Shown: positions 48,557 through 57,180 of the stretch, piece after piece
How the letters are laid out: each line of letters starts with the position of its first letter
Position numbering within the stretch: position 1 is the first letter of the stretch
From: Blastococcus sp.
Lineage (GTDB): Bacteria > Actinomycetota > Actinomycetes > Mycobacteriales > Geodermatophilaceae
Assembly: GCA_025465355.1 (NCBI GenBank)
Contig: JAODNN010000041.1
Location: forward strand, 1 to 57,180
Direction of reading: 5' to 3'
Length of the DNA: 57,180 bases
Notes under the pieces: model-generated
What the model was told of the DNA's origin: nothing
The model's input: only the letters and a program-made list of their open reading frames with translations
Databases searched by the model: none
Program-made: the position numbers and the translations under genes

Positions 48557-49897
48557 ATGGCAACCGAGCGGATGGCCAGCGCTGACGCCGCCTGGTTGCA
48601 CATGGACCGCCCCGACAACCTGATGGTGGTCAACACCGTCGCCTGGACCGATCGGCCGCTGGACTGGGATGGCGTGACCGACGCCGTCCGACGGCGACTG
48701 CTGCCGGCGTTCCCCCGCTTCTCCCAGCGCGTGCTCGAGCCGACCGTGACGATCGGCCTGGTCGGGCCCCGGTGGGCCGGCGTGCCGGACTTCGACGTGC
48801 GCGACCACCTGCGCCGCTGCACCCTGCCGGCCCCCGGAGGCGACGCAGAACTGCATGCCCACGTGAGCCGCCGGGCCGCCGACCCGCTCGACGCCACGCG
48901 CCCGCTCTGGGAGGTCGATCTCATCGACGGCTACCGCGGCGGATCCGCGGTGCTCCTGCGCACCCACCACGCCATGGCCGACGGCACTGCCCTCGTCCAG
49001 GCCATGCTGAGTCTGGTGGACCGGCCGCCGGGCGGCGGCGCCCACGAGGACCAGCGCCCCCTCCGGGAACACGCCGGGCGCGTGTCAGCAGCCGCCGACG
49101 ACGTCCGCTCCTGGAGGGCACCGTTGCCGGGCCCGGACGCGCTCGCTCGTCACGGGGCGATGCTCCGCCGCCTCGTGCTCTCTCCTCCCGACGAGCCCAG
49201 CCCGCTGCGACAGCGGCTGTCGGGCGACAAGAAGCTGACGTGGTCGGCCTCGATCGCGCTCGAACCGGTGCGCGCGACCGGGCGGTCTCACGGCGCAACC
49301 GTGAACGACCTGGCCCTGGCCGCGGTCACCGGGGCGCTCGGCCGTTACCTGGACGGCCGGGGCGTTCGCGTCCGGCGAGTGAGCGCGGCCGTGCCGGTCA
49401 ATCTGCGTTCCCGCACCCGGCCGTTCGACCCGCGGCGCGGCAACCACTTCGGATTGGCGTTCGTTCCCTTGCCGGTCGATGAGCCGTCCCCGGTCGCGCG
49501 ACTCCGCCGGGTCAAGGCCGCCATGGACGAGGCGAAGAGGTCGGGCGAGGGTCGCACCGTCCAGCGAGAGCTCGCGGCCCTGGGGCACGTCCCGACGCCG
49601 GCCGAGCAACGGGCGATCGATGGATTCGCGGGACGCGCGAGCGCGGTAGTCACGAATATCGCCGGGCCCCGGCAGCAGGTGCGCCTGGGCGACGTACCGA
49701 TCAGCGGGTTCCTGGCCTGGGTTCCCTGCACCGGCTCGATCGGCGTCGGCTTGTCCATCTGCAGCTACGCGGGGCAGTTGACACTGGGCGTCGCCGTGGA
49801 CACCGCCCTGGTGCCCGATGCGGACGAGCTGCTCCAGGCGCTCTCCGCGGAGGTCTCCGACCTCCGGCAACTGGCTGATCCGATCCCGGCCGGCTGA
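48557..49897 (+). CDS. Wax ester synthase/DGAT-family acyltransferase
   Basis: This 446-aa WS/DGAT protein has an intact active site, RTHHAMADGTALVQAML (HHxxxDG). It opens MATERMASADAAWLHMDRPD, with FDVRDHLRRCTLPAPGGDAE, PLWEVDLIDGYRGGS, VNDLALAAVTGALGRYL and VPVNLRSR, and ends in VTNIAGPRQQVRL. It would make wax esters or triacylglycerol from acyl-CoA at the membrane. The ATG at 48557 is preceded by cgctcgccgcc without a clear ribosome binding site. It stands alone between the guanidino regulator and the convergent phosphoesterase gene. Confidence 0.93.
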   Translation: MATERMASADAAWLHMDRPDNLMVVNTVAWTDRPLDWDGVTDAVRRRLLPAFPRFSQRVLEPTVTIGLVGPRWAGVPDFDVRDHLRRCTLPAPGGDAELHAHVSRRAADPLDATRPLWEVDLIDGYRGGSAVLLRTHHAMADGTALVQAMLSLVDRPPGGGAHEDQRPLREHAGRVSAAADDVRSWRAPLPGPDALARHGAMLRRLVLSPPDEPSPLRQRLSGDKKLTWSASIALEPVRATGRSHGATVNDLALAAVTGALGRYLDGRGVRVRRVSAAVPVNLRSRTRPFDPRRGNHFGLAFVPLPVDEPSPVARLRRVKAAMDEAKRSGEGRTVQRELAALGHVPTPAEQRAIDGFAGRASAVVTNIAGPRQQVRLGDVPISGFLAWVPCTGSIGVGLSICSYAGQLTLGVAVDTALVPDADELLQALSAEVSDLRQLADPIPAG

Positions 49898-49922
49898 CTC
49901 CCTGCCGCCCCGGGTAGACCGC

Positions 49923-49954
49923 GGGGGTCGGTCGGCGTGCGCCCACCGACCCCC
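49923..49954. terminator. Hairpin between convergent genes
   Basis: gggggtcggt (49923-49932) pairs with accgaccccc (49945-49954), with a 12-base loop. It lies between the acyltransferase (+) and the phosphoesterase (-). Confidence 0.7.
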
Positions 49955-49974
49955 GGGTCACTGCCGGGTGTCGA

Positions 49975-51828
49975 TCATCCGGCCGTGGGGCGGCCCGTCA
50001 CCGGATCGAGGAGGAAGGGATCGACGTTCGGGGCGTTCCCGTAGGCGTTCCCCTGCCCACGCTTGGCGCCGAAGTCGAACAGCCCGTTCAGGCTGCCGGC
50101 AACCGCATCGAAGCTGCCGCTGATCCGGCGCAGAGACCAGTTGTCCTCGACGAACCGGGTGATGGACGACTGGTCGGTCAGGGTGTGGTCGACGGCGTTC
50201 GTCTTCGACCAGGGCGAGATGACCAGCAGCGGCTGCCGAGAGCCGTAACCGCAGCGGCCCTGCTCCCCGGCCAGCGGTGTGCCGCTGCCGCAGGCGCCCG
50301 TGGCGGTCAGCGCGTCCGCGACCGACGTCGACGGGTTGTGCACGCCGGAGTAGGCGTGGTCGTACCAGCCGTCGGAGTCGTCGTAGGCGATCACCACCGC
50401 GGTGCTCTTCCAGGCGGGAGTGCGCTGGAGGGCGTTGATCTGGTTGACCACGAACTGCTGCTCGTCGAGCGGGTCCGAGTACGCGGCGTGCCCGTCCTGG
50501 TAGCCGCTGGCCTTGAGGAAGCTCACGGCCGGGAGCGCCGACGGGGGTAGCTTCCCGCTGCCGATCGCCGAGACGAGCTGGTCGAAATCGCTCGTGTCGT
50601 AGTTGTGGTTCGGGGTGTCGAACTGCGGCGTGCTGCCGGCGTAGTGCTGGGTGTCGGTACCGATGGTCCGCAGGGCGGAGGTCGGCACGGCCCCGTGGCT
50701 GTCGGTGGGCAGCGTCAGGTGGTGGGGGTTGGCGGTCGTGGCGTAGTACTGGAACGGCTCGTGATGCGGGATGTAGTCGTCCTTGTAGCCGTACTGCCCG
50801 GTGCCGGTGCCCAGTGACGCCGGCTGTCCCGCGCCGACGGGGTGGACGGCGTTGCAGATGCCCTGGTTGGTCGAGTGGGGCACGGAATTGCTGAAGCCGC
50901 CGTTCTTGAACTCGTCGGGTGTGAAGGTGGCCGTCGACTGTCCGGGGTGACCGGTCGCCGCGGCCGCGTCGGCGAACGAGGTGGTCGGCCGGAAGCCGCC
51001 CTCGAACCAGCCCCACGACAGCCCTCCGGAGTTGAGCTCATCGCCGATGTTCTGCCCGCTCATCGCCACCGCGTCCCGGGTCGAACAGTCGTCCCAGTAG
51101 GGCTGAGCGTCACCGGTCAGTGAGTAGCCCCCCTTGCCGTCCGGGGTCAGGTCGGCGTTCGGCTTGGCGGCCGTCGCGATCGTCGGGCTGATGGCGGTGT
51201 GCGTCGAGTCGACGGCGCCGGTGTTGCCGGAGGCAAGGTTGATTGCGCCGGGCGACGACGGACCGAACGTGGTCCCGAAGGAGTTGTCGCTCATCGCGTA
51301 GCGCTGGGCGTAGTTCCACAGCGCGGCGACCGTGTTGCCGTCGTAGTAGTTCATGACGTCCCCGGCCGCACAGCTGGCCCCGGTCGGGCCCTTGCCGCCC
51401 CCATTGCCGACAGTCTGGGGGAAGCGGTCCATCGCACCGTTGTCGAAGGCACGCTGCTCGTCGTTGTAGTTGTGGTCCTGATCGCAGGTCAGGACGTCCG
51501 CCGTCTTCGTCGGGTCGTAGCGGCGGGGATTGGTGCCGTTCGGGTTCGCGGTCAGCAGGGCCGGCGTGAGCCCGTTGACGGCGGGGGTGCCCGGAACAGG
51601 CCTGAACGACTGGCCACCAGTGTTGGCAGCCTTCGGGTAGGTGCCGAAGTAGTGATCGAAGGAGACGTTCTCCTGATAGATCACGACCAGGTGCTGGATC
51701 GGTGTGGCGGTGTGCGCCGGAGGAGCGGCAAGAGCCGTGCCGGTGTCCGTGCCGCCGACGACCGCGGTGATCCCGGCGGCCAGGATCGCCACGCCGGCCA
51801 GAGTCCGCGTCACGCGCAGGTGGGTCAT
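49975..51828 (-). CDS. Secreted phosphoesterase (PF04185, phospholipase C-like)
   Basis: This 617-aa exported protein has a signal peptide (MTHLRVTRTLAGVAILAAGI, Ala-rich cleavage near 35) and the PF04185 phosphoesterase domain with the hallmark IYQENVSFDHYFGTYPKAAN. Other landmarks are DGNTVAALWNYAQRYAMSDN and VVIAYDDSDGWYDHAYSGVH. Family members include phospholipases C and acid phosphatases. The ATG at 51828 follows AGAAAGG. It is the last gene of the exporter operon in order; the gap of 226 bp upstream holds a terminator of the preceding gene, so it may have its own promoter. Confidence 0.9.
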   Translation of the reverse strand: MTHLRVTRTLAGVAILAAGITAVVGGTDTGTALAAPPAHTATPIQHLVVIYQENVSFDHYFGTYPKAANTGGQSFRPVPGTPAVNGLTPALLTANPNGTNPRRYDPTKTADVLTCDQDHNYNDEQRAFDNGAMDRFPQTVGNGGGKGPTGASCAAGDVMNYYDGNTVAALWNYAQRYAMSDNSFGTTFGPSSPGAINLASGNTGAVDSTHTAISPTIATAAKPNADLTPDGKGGYSLTGDAQPYWDDCSTRDAVAMSGQNIGDELNSGGLSWGWFEGGFRPTTSFADAAAATGHPGQSTATFTPDEFKNGGFSNSVPHSTNQGICNAVHPVGAGQPASLGTGTGQYGYKDDYIPHHEPFQYYATTANPHHLTLPTDSHGAVPTSALRTIGTDTQHYAGSTPQFDTPNHNYDTSDFDQLVSAIGSGKLPPSALPAVSFLKASGYQDGHAAYSDPLDEQQFVVNQINALQRTPAWKSTAVVIAYDDSDGWYDHAYSGVHNPSTSVADALTATGACGSGTPLAGEQGRCGYGSRQPLLVISPWSKTNAVDHTLTDQSSITRFVEDNWSLRRISGSFDAVAGSLNGLFDFGAKRGQGNAYGNAPNVDPFLLDPVTGRPTAG

Positions 51829-52054
51829 GGGGGCCTTTCTCCGAAGGAGGGGTCGAACTCGACCACTCCACAAGGCAGAACCCACCAACGGCCGTGCGCC
51901 GGATGACGGCGCGGTAGCCGGGAGGCGAACGGCTTGCGAATCGCCGTGGCGCGGGCAGAGCGGCCGAGCCGCCGGAGCAGGGCGACGGCCCGCCGGAGAT
52001 CCGGCGGGCCGTCGCGTGATGACGCTGTTCAGTTGTGGTGCAGTGCGGTGATCG
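51829..52054 (-). promoter_or_regulatory. Spacer with terminator and probable promoter
   Basis: Between the two phosphoesterase genes. It contains the terminator at 51982-52015, followed on the minus strand by about 150 bp that must hold the promoter of the 617-aa gene. No clear -35/-10 pair could be picked. Confidence 0.35.
51982..52015 (-). terminator. Perfect 15-bp stem terminator
   Basis: gcgacggcccgccgg and ccggcgggccgtcgc form a perfect 15-bp stem with the loop agat, 40 bases after the stop of the 938-aa gene at 52055. Confidence 0.85.
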
Positions 52055-54871
52055 TCAGTTCGAGTCGGTGCCAGGGATCTCCCCACCCGGAACCTGGGAG
52101 GGGGCGTAGATGGTCGAGTCTCCCGGGTAGGGGACCTTCCATCCGTGGGTGCGATACCAGGTGTACCGGTTCATCTGCGCGGGGTTGGCGTGGTCGGGCT
52201 GAGCGGAGTTGCCGGTCAAGTGCTGCTTCGCTGCCCATGCCGCCCATTGCCCCGCGACGTTCTTCTCCGCGTCCGGGACAGCGACCTTCTTGGCCTCCTG
52301 CGCATTCAGGTTCTGCGCAGCGGTGCCTGTGAGGCCCAGGGTGTCCGGACCGCAGACGGGCGGCGAGGTGACGCCTTCGGTGAGCGGGACCTGGTTGGGC
52401 ACCGCGGTGAAGGGCCTGTAGTCGGGCTTGTTCGTGAACGCGCCGTACATCGGTGTGGCCGCGGCGAGCTTCTGGTTCAGCGGCTGGGCGCCGAGGATCT
52501 GCTCGATGGTCCGCACCATCGTGATCTGCGAGTAGTAGGTGCTGTCGACCGTTCCGTGCTGGGCCCACGGGCTGATGATCTGGACCGGCGCACGGTGGCC
52601 GTCGACGTGGTCCGGACCGTCCTGGCTGTCGTCCTCGACCACGAAGATCGCGGAGTCCTTCCAGTACTTGCTGTGCGAGATCTCATCGACGATCTTGCCG
52701 ACGGCGACGTCGCCGTCGGCGACCTGGGCCTCGGGGTCCGGCGTCCCCCCGGTGTGGTCGCTGGAGAGCCAGAACATGTTGAGGGCGGCCGGACCGTTCT
52801 TCTCGAAGTCCTGCTTCCAGATCTGGTTGCGGTAGATGTCCGGGATGTCGGTGTCGAACTTCGGGTAGTCGTGGTTCGTGATCGCGTTCAGCGAGGGGAT
52901 CGGCGACTCGGTGTCCTGCCGGATGGACGGATCCGTGAGCGCGCTCGGGTTGCCGCCCTCGTCCACGCTCTTCGCGGCGCAGTAGTACTTCTGCCAGGTC
53001 GCGCCGGCGGGCTTGGTCTCGAACTGGGTGAACTCACCGAAGTTCCGTGCGGTCTTGCCGGCGGATTCGACGGCGGTCCACAGGAAGCCCGAACGCTGGT
53101 GGCCCAGGACGTCGTCCTCGGTGTCGTAGCTGCGCACGTATTCGCCCGCCGACGATTCGGTGTACTCCGGGTCGTCGCCCTGCATCAGCCAGTTGTGCCC
53201 CTCGGCAGAGTTCGTGCCGATGTCGTAGAGGTTGTCGTACAGGCCGAACTGCTTGGCCAGCGCGTGCTGGTTCGGCGTCACCTTCTGGCCGAACTGCGCC
53301 AGCGTCGGGTCACCGTTGCCGCGGGCGTCGTCGCCGTACACCTGGTCATAGGTGCGGTTCTCCTTCACCAGCAGGAAGACGTGCTTGATGGTGGAGGGGT
53401 CCCCGAGGCGCTTCGGGACGGCGACGGCCGCCGCCTTGCTGCCCGTGGCCTGCTTGGTGTTGGTCACGTCCCAGCCGTTCTGGGCGAACACCGTCGCCGT
53501 GGACTTGGCGATCTCGTGGTCGGTCGGGAGCGTGAACCGGGTGAGCGACGCGGTGGTGCTGTGCGTGCCGTGGCCGGTCGCCGGCGTGGTGCCGGTGCCC
53601 TTGTTGAACGTGAGCGCGGGCCCCCGGGCGTCGATGCCGCGGGTGTTGGTGACGACGATCTGGTCGCCGACGGTGGCTATGTCCGCCGGGTAGTAGTCAG
53701 TCGGCAGCAGGCCCTGGAAGCTCACCGGATCCTGGGGTGTGCCGGCGTAGCGGTAGACGGCGACAGCGTTCGCCCGGCCCAGGGTGACCAGCAGGTGACC
53801 GTCCTTGGTCAGGGTCATGCCGGTCGGCGCGTAGCCCACCCGGGACGACGGCCACGGCTGCGTGGCGATGGTCTGCACGACCCGGTCCCGCGCCGTGTCG
53901 ATGACCGAGACGGTGTCGCTGTTGGTGTTGGCGACGAACAGCGCGTTGTCCTTGCGGTACAGCGCGGTCGGGTGCAGCCCGACGTCGATCGACCCGACCG
54001 TGGCGGCCGGGTTGGCGGTGTCGATGACGCTGACCGTGCCGGTCGTGGCGGTTCCCAGGAAGGGATCGGCCGGCACCTGGGTGCCGTAGGAGTTGATCGT
54101 GGTGTCACCGGGGCGGGCCGGGCGGCCGCCCTCGTTGCTGACGTAGAGCTTGCTGCCCACGAGCGCGAGCTCACGCGGGGCGGTGCCGACCGTCCAGGTG
54201 TGCTGGACCGTGCCGGTGGCGGGGTTCAGCGCGACGACCGTGTTCTGCCCGTTGGCCGGGACGTAGAGCGTCGCAGAGTCGGCGGAGTAGGCCGGCTTGC
54301 CGGGCAGCGCGGACGCGGCGCCCACCTTGGGGAGCGGAACCGGCGTCGCGGCACCGAGCGTGCCGTCGTCGTTGACCGGGAACCGGGTCAGGCCGTTCGT
54401 CTCGGACAGCCAGAGGAACTTCCCGTCGGGCGAGTACGTCGGACCTTCCTGGCCGACGCTGCCGTCGGAGAGCTTCTGGTTCACCCCGGCTGCGGAGCCG
54501 ACCGTCCAGATCAGCTTGTACGTCGACAGATCGAAGATCTGGAGGGCGACCTTCTTGTCCGTGCTGCTCGCCGCGAGGAACCGCCCGTTCGGGCTGACCG
54601 TCGAGCCCATGAACTTGCCGAACGGGGTGACCAGGCGGTCACCGATCGGCTTCATGATCTGGTCGTCGGACACCTGCAGGCCGTTGGGGTACTCCGTGCC
54701 GACCTGGTTGTGGCCGAACACCTCGGTGGAGGCGTAGGCCATCCCCCCGCCGGCCAGGGCGATGGTGAGGCTGCCGGCTACCACAATGCGCATTCGGTGG
54801 CCGGTCCTGTCGAAGAGCCCGGGACGGGCTCCGCTCGGATTCCGGCGTCGTCGCCTGACGTGCATGGTCAT
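52055..54871 (-). CDS. YncE-like propeller fused to PF04185 phosphoesterase
   Basis: This 938-aa exported protein has a basic lead and a signal/anchor helix (about 29-47, IVVAGSLTIALAGGGMAYAS), then a seven-bladed YncE/lactonase-like propeller (about 60-450; GTVSVIDTANPAATVGSIDV, SDTVSVIDTARDRVVQTIAT). A PF04185 phosphoesterase domain follows (HVFLLVKENRTYDQVYGDDA, FWLSSDHTGGTPDPEAQV, AIFVVEDDSQDGPDHVDGHR). Such two-domain proteins occur in several actinobacteria, with the substrate unknown. Its ATG overlaps the permease stop (ATGA), so it belongs to the exporter operon. Confidence 0.92.
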   Translation of the reverse strand: MTMHVRRRRRNPSGARPGLFDRTGHRMRIVVAGSLTIALAGGGMAYASTEVFGHNQVGTEYPNGLQVSDDQIMKPIGDRLVTPFGKFMGSTVSPNGRFLAASSTDKKVALQIFDLSTYKLIWTVGSAAGVNQKLSDGSVGQEGPTYSPDGKFLWLSETNGLTRFPVNDDGTLGAATPVPLPKVGAASALPGKPAYSADSATLYVPANGQNTVVALNPATGTVQHTWTVGTAPRELALVGSKLYVSNEGGRPARPGDTTINSYGTQVPADPFLGTATTGTVSVIDTANPAATVGSIDVGLHPTALYRKDNALFVANTNSDTVSVIDTARDRVVQTIATQPWPSSRVGYAPTGMTLTKDGHLLVTLGRANAVAVYRYAGTPQDPVSFQGLLPTDYYPADIATVGDQIVVTNTRGIDARGPALTFNKGTGTTPATGHGTHSTTASLTRFTLPTDHEIAKSTATVFAQNGWDVTNTKQATGSKAAAVAVPKRLGDPSTIKHVFLLVKENRTYDQVYGDDARGNGDPTLAQFGQKVTPNQHALAKQFGLYDNLYDIGTNSAEGHNWLMQGDDPEYTESSAGEYVRSYDTEDDVLGHQRSGFLWTAVESAGKTARNFGEFTQFETKPAGATWQKYYCAAKSVDEGGNPSALTDPSIRQDTESPIPSLNAITNHDYPKFDTDIPDIYRNQIWKQDFEKNGPAALNMFWLSSDHTGGTPDPEAQVADGDVAVGKIVDEISHSKYWKDSAIFVVEDDSQDGPDHVDGHRAPVQIISPWAQHGTVDSTYYSQITMVRTIEQILGAQPLNQKLAAATPMYGAFTNKPDYRPFTAVPNQVPLTEGVTSPPVCGPDTLGLTGTAAQNLNAQEAKKVAVPDAEKNVAGQWAAWAAKQHLTGNSAQPDHANPAQMNRYTWYRTHGWKVPYPGDSTIYAPSQVPGGEIPGTDSN

Positions 54872-56223
54872 CCCTTCGATGTGGCGGACAGCAGGTCGAC
54901 TGAGCCGTCGAACTGCCAGAGCGGGTTCGGTGCGTCGCCGGTCGGGGTGTGGACCTGGAAGAAGCCGTTCACTTCCTGTGGTCCGTCACCGTCGGCGACG
55001 TACCGCCCGTCTGCTGTGATGTCGAGCTGGTAGATGGCCGAGCCCACGGCCGTGGCGCCGGGGATGTGCCACGACACGACGCAGCGCCAGTCGTTGCCGG
55101 GTCCCACGTCGTCGACCCGGGATCCGCCCTTGTCGCAGGCCGCCGCGGTCCGCAGGTTCTCCTCGGTGACCTCGGGACGGCGGAGCTCTCGCGACTGCAG
55201 CCGGTAGAGGTGGGCGTAGGCGGTTGCCATCGAGGTCTGGAGTTTCGAGCGGTCAATCCCGGAGCCGGAGGCCGGCGTCGCGGCGGCGACCACCCCGGCG
55301 GTGGCCGCGAGCAGAGCCACCAACGGCAGCGCCCCACGTGCGAGCACGCGCCGGCCCGAACCGTCATAAGCCAGGTCGGTGAAGTCGCGGCGCATGAACA
55401 GCAGATAGGCCAGGGCTGTGGCGGTCACCGCCCAGGCGAGGCTGACGACGACGCCGACGACGAGGGGTCCGCTCTGCGCGGGATCGGTGAACAGGCCCCG
55501 CCAGGCGAGGAAGGCGTAGCTCGGCAGCGCGACGCGCACCGTGACGGGCAGCGGGAGAAGCTGGACGACCTGGAGGAGCAGCGCGAGCAGCGCCGGCAGT
55601 AGCAACCCCATGGGCGAGCGGCCCAGGGCCACGGACCCGAGCAGCCCGACCGCCGTGAAGGCCAGCGTCGCCGCCAGCGCGGCTGCCCAGGCGAGCAGCA
55701 CCGCGCCCGCGGCCTGCCCCGAGCCGAGCAGGTGCCCGTCCAGGCCCACCAGCGGGCGGTCACCGACAGCCGCCACCCCACCGACCACGCTCGAGACGGC
55801 CAGCCCCGCCACGAGCAGCACGATGACTGTGAGGCCGGCCAGCGCTTTGGTCACGAACACCCGCCGCGGTGAGCGCACGACGGTGAGCAGGTGTCGCCAG
55901 GTGCCGAGCCGGTCCTCGGCGGCGAAGACGTCGCCCGCGACCAGGGAGGTCAGCTGCGGCAGGACCCAGGTGCAGCAGAAGGACAGGACGACGAGTGACC
56001 CCGCCCAGCCGGTCTGCCCCATCCATCGCCCGAAGGGCGTGTCCGACGGCAGCGAGCTCTGCCGGCTGACGGCGGCGACGAACACGGCCGGGCCCAGCCA
56101 GCAGGCCAGGAGCAGCAGGCGGATCCGCCACTGGACGAACTGCTTGAGCAACTCGAAGCGGTAACCCCGCAGCGCGGGGGCCGGGCGCGCGGCTACGCGC
56201 GCCGGCGCGACAGTGACGGTCAT
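54868..56223 (-). CDS. ABC exporter permease with extra C-terminal domain
   Basis: This 451-aa membrane protein of the ABC-2 type has helices at about 35-52, 80-100, 125-150, 165-190, 200-225 and 240-265, plus LPLVALLAATAGVVAAAT near 305. The last 125 residues form a soluble part outside the membrane, with two Cys (AACDKGG, WRCVVSW) and the strands IYQLDITADGRYVADGDGPQ and GFFQVHTPTGDAPNPLWQFD. Most ABC-2 permeases lack such a tail. It pairs with the ATPase upstream (ATGA overlap) and is followed by the two phosphoesterases, so the tail may contact them or sense their product. Confidence 0.88.
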   Translation of the reverse strand: MTVTVAPARVAARPAPALRGYRFELLKQFVQWRIRLLLLACWLGPAVFVAAVSRQSSLPSDTPFGRWMGQTGWAGSLVVLSFCCTWVLPQLTSLVAGDVFAAEDRLGTWRHLLTVVRSPRRVFVTKALAGLTVIVLLVAGLAVSSVVGGVAAVGDRPLVGLDGHLLGSGQAAGAVLLAWAAALAATLAFTAVGLLGSVALGRSPMGLLLPALLALLLQVVQLLPLPVTVRVALPSYAFLAWRGLFTDPAQSGPLVVGVVVSLAWAVTATALAYLLFMRRDFTDLAYDGSGRRVLARGALPLVALLAATAGVVAAATPASGSGIDRSKLQTSMATAYAHLYRLQSRELRRPEVTEENLRTAAACDKGGSRVDDVGPGNDWRCVVSWHIPGATAVGSAIYQLDITADGRYVADGDGPQEVNGFFQVHTPTGDAPNPLWQFDGSVDLLSATSKG

Positions 56224-57179
56224 CGGAGCTCCTCCGCACCGTTGGGTGCAACCGCGTCGCCGGTCAGCGCCAGGAACGCCGCCTCCAGCGGCGCCATGAC
56301 AGGGGCGAGTTCGCGCACGGCCACACCGGCATGGACCAGCCGCGCGACCAGGTCGTCCATGGCCGGCAGGGATCCGCGGACGCAGAGCACGTCGGCGTCC
56401 GGACGTCGGAGCAGGTCGTCGCCGGGGAGTACGCGCACCCCCGGCGTCCCGGACGCGACCTGCTCGGCCGCGGCGGGATCGCTGGTGCGAAGCCGGTGGT
56501 CGAGCTCTCCGATCTCGGTTGCGAGCTTGCTGATCGGGCCGGAGAAGACCACCCGACCGGACGTGAGGAGGGTGACCTCACTGCACAGGGCGGCCAGGTC
56601 GTCCATCCGATGACTGGAGAGGATGACGCTGGTGCCGGTCGCCGCGAGCCCGGTGAGAACTCGGTTCACGTGACGGGCGCCGGCCGGATCGAGGCCGTTC
56701 GCTGGTTCGTCCAGGACGATCACCCGAGGTCTGACCAGCAGCGCGGCGGCCAGCCCGAGCCGCTGCCGCATGCCTAGGGAGAAGCCGCGGACGCGGTCGT
56801 CGGCGACATCGGTCAGCCCCACCTGCTCCAGCGCGTCGGGGATGTCGCTGCGGCCGTCCCCGCGCAGGGATGCCACCGCGTCCAGATTCTGCCGAGCGGT
56901 GAGCCAGGGGTACAGGCCTGGCCCGTCCACGAATCCGGCAACCCCGTCGGGCACGGCGGACCCGCGGCGCAGCGAGGTGCCCAGGACTTCCAGCGAGCCA
57001 CGGTCGGCCACGGACAACCCGAGGAGCAGGCCGAGCAGCGTCGTCTTGCCAGCCCCGTTCGGACCGACCAGGCCGTGCACCTGACCCTCTGCGACGTCGA
57101 AGTCGACCCCGTCGAGGGCAACCACGTCGCCGAAGAACCTGCTGACCCCGCGTGCCCGAACTGTCAATGCCCTGTCCAC
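56220..57179 (-). CDS. ABC exporter ATP-binding protein
   Basis: This 319-aa ABC ATPase of the CcmA/DrrA type has Walker A LVGPNGAGKTTLLGLLLG, the signature FSLGMRQRLGLAAALL, Walker B VIVLDEPANGLDPAGA and SSHRMDDLA. A long C-terminal extension (ASGTPGVRVLPGDDLLRRPD) is typical of export ATPases. The GTG at 57179 is the second base from the window edge, so an earlier start outside the window is possible. It drives the permease with which it overlaps by 4 bases. The substrate is unknown. Confidence 0.93.
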   Translation of the reverse strand: MDRALTVRARGVSRFFGDVVALDGVDFDVAEGQVHGLVGPNGAGKTTLLGLLLGLSVADRGSLEVLGTSLRRGSAVPDGVAGFVDGPGLYPWLTARQNLDAVASLRGDGRSDIPDALEQVGLTDVADDRVRGFSLGMRQRLGLAAALLVRPRVIVLDEPANGLDPAGARHVNRVLTGLAATGTSVILSSHRMDDLAALCSEVTLLTSGRVVFSGPISKLATEIGELDHRLRTSDPAAAEQVASGTPGVRVLPGDDLLRRPDADVLCVRGSLPAMDDLVARLVHAGVAVRELAPVMAPLEAAFLALTGDAVAPNGAEELR

Positions 57180-57180
57180 T

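Noticed and set aside
52145-55033. A 962-codon open frame on the plus strand
   Set aside because: It is antisense to the propeller-phosphoesterase gene, with Val/Arg/Gly-rich content and no motif.

Overview
The window is very GC-rich and comes from an actinobacterium. Supporting signs are frequent GTG/TTG starts, ATGA/GTGA gene overlaps, WhiB, WXG100, a BldC-like regulator, wax-ester synthases and the neighbourhood DUF3107 / ferritin-like protein / DEAD-box helicase. The combination resembles Geodermatophilaceae (Blastococcus, Geodermatophilus, Modestobacter), but that is inferred from gene content and not proven.

Region 1 (1-14.4 kb) is core chromosome: an alpha/beta hydrolase cut by the window edge, a TetR regulator, a secreted GH3 enzyme with six lectin repeats, DUF3107, a GDPD phosphodiesterase, a ferritin-like protein, a DEAD-box RNA helicase with a long leader and a probable CTG start, a membrane-anchored PQQ-type propeller, a second hydrolase coupled to an MpaB/DUF2236 oxygenase, a RecB-like Fe-S nuclease, a PHP phosphoesterase, a PH-domain membrane protein, DUF6758 and a Nudix hydrolase.

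Region 2 (14,880-30,910) is a 16-kb integrated element bounded by an 18-bp direct repeat. It sits in codons 1-6 of a MaoC-family gene, supplies that gene with a new GTG start and ribosome binding site, and leaves the old ATG end as a 16-codon stub at the far side. Its order is: tyrosine integrase, a divergent excisionase-like gene, a RepA-like ATPase, a run of small coupled genes, a protein with an E3-binding-like fold, a complete phage tail tape measure protein, a truncated tail gene, a HigBA-type toxin-antitoxin, and low-GC cargo (membrane and coiled-coil proteins, a lipoprotein, WhiB, a two-helix GAF protein). A second excisionase-like gene lies near the right end. No terminase, portal, capsid, protease or lysis gene is recognisable. 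It looks like a phage satellite or strongly reduced prophage keeping one tail-length gene, and is the most interesting system here.

Region 3 (31.1-42.5 kb) is chromosome again: a WXG100 protein divergent from a large FHA-FtsK/EccC type VII secretion ATPase, DUF6912, a wax-ester synthase paralogue lacking its usual catalytic His, a CpaE/TadZ-like ATPase with a SAF-domain partner, a BldC-like regulator, a LysM protein and an Rv3235-family protein.

Region 4 (42.5-57.2 kb) holds a five-gene operon for uptake and breakdown of a guanidino compound (binding protein, permease, ATPase, ureohydrolase, ThDP decarboxylase) with a divergent XRE-cupin regulator, then a canonical wax-ester synthase, and finally an ABC exporter operon whose permease carries an extra soluble domain and whose last two genes are secreted PF04185 phosphoesterases.

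No rRNA, tRNA or CRISPR array was seen.
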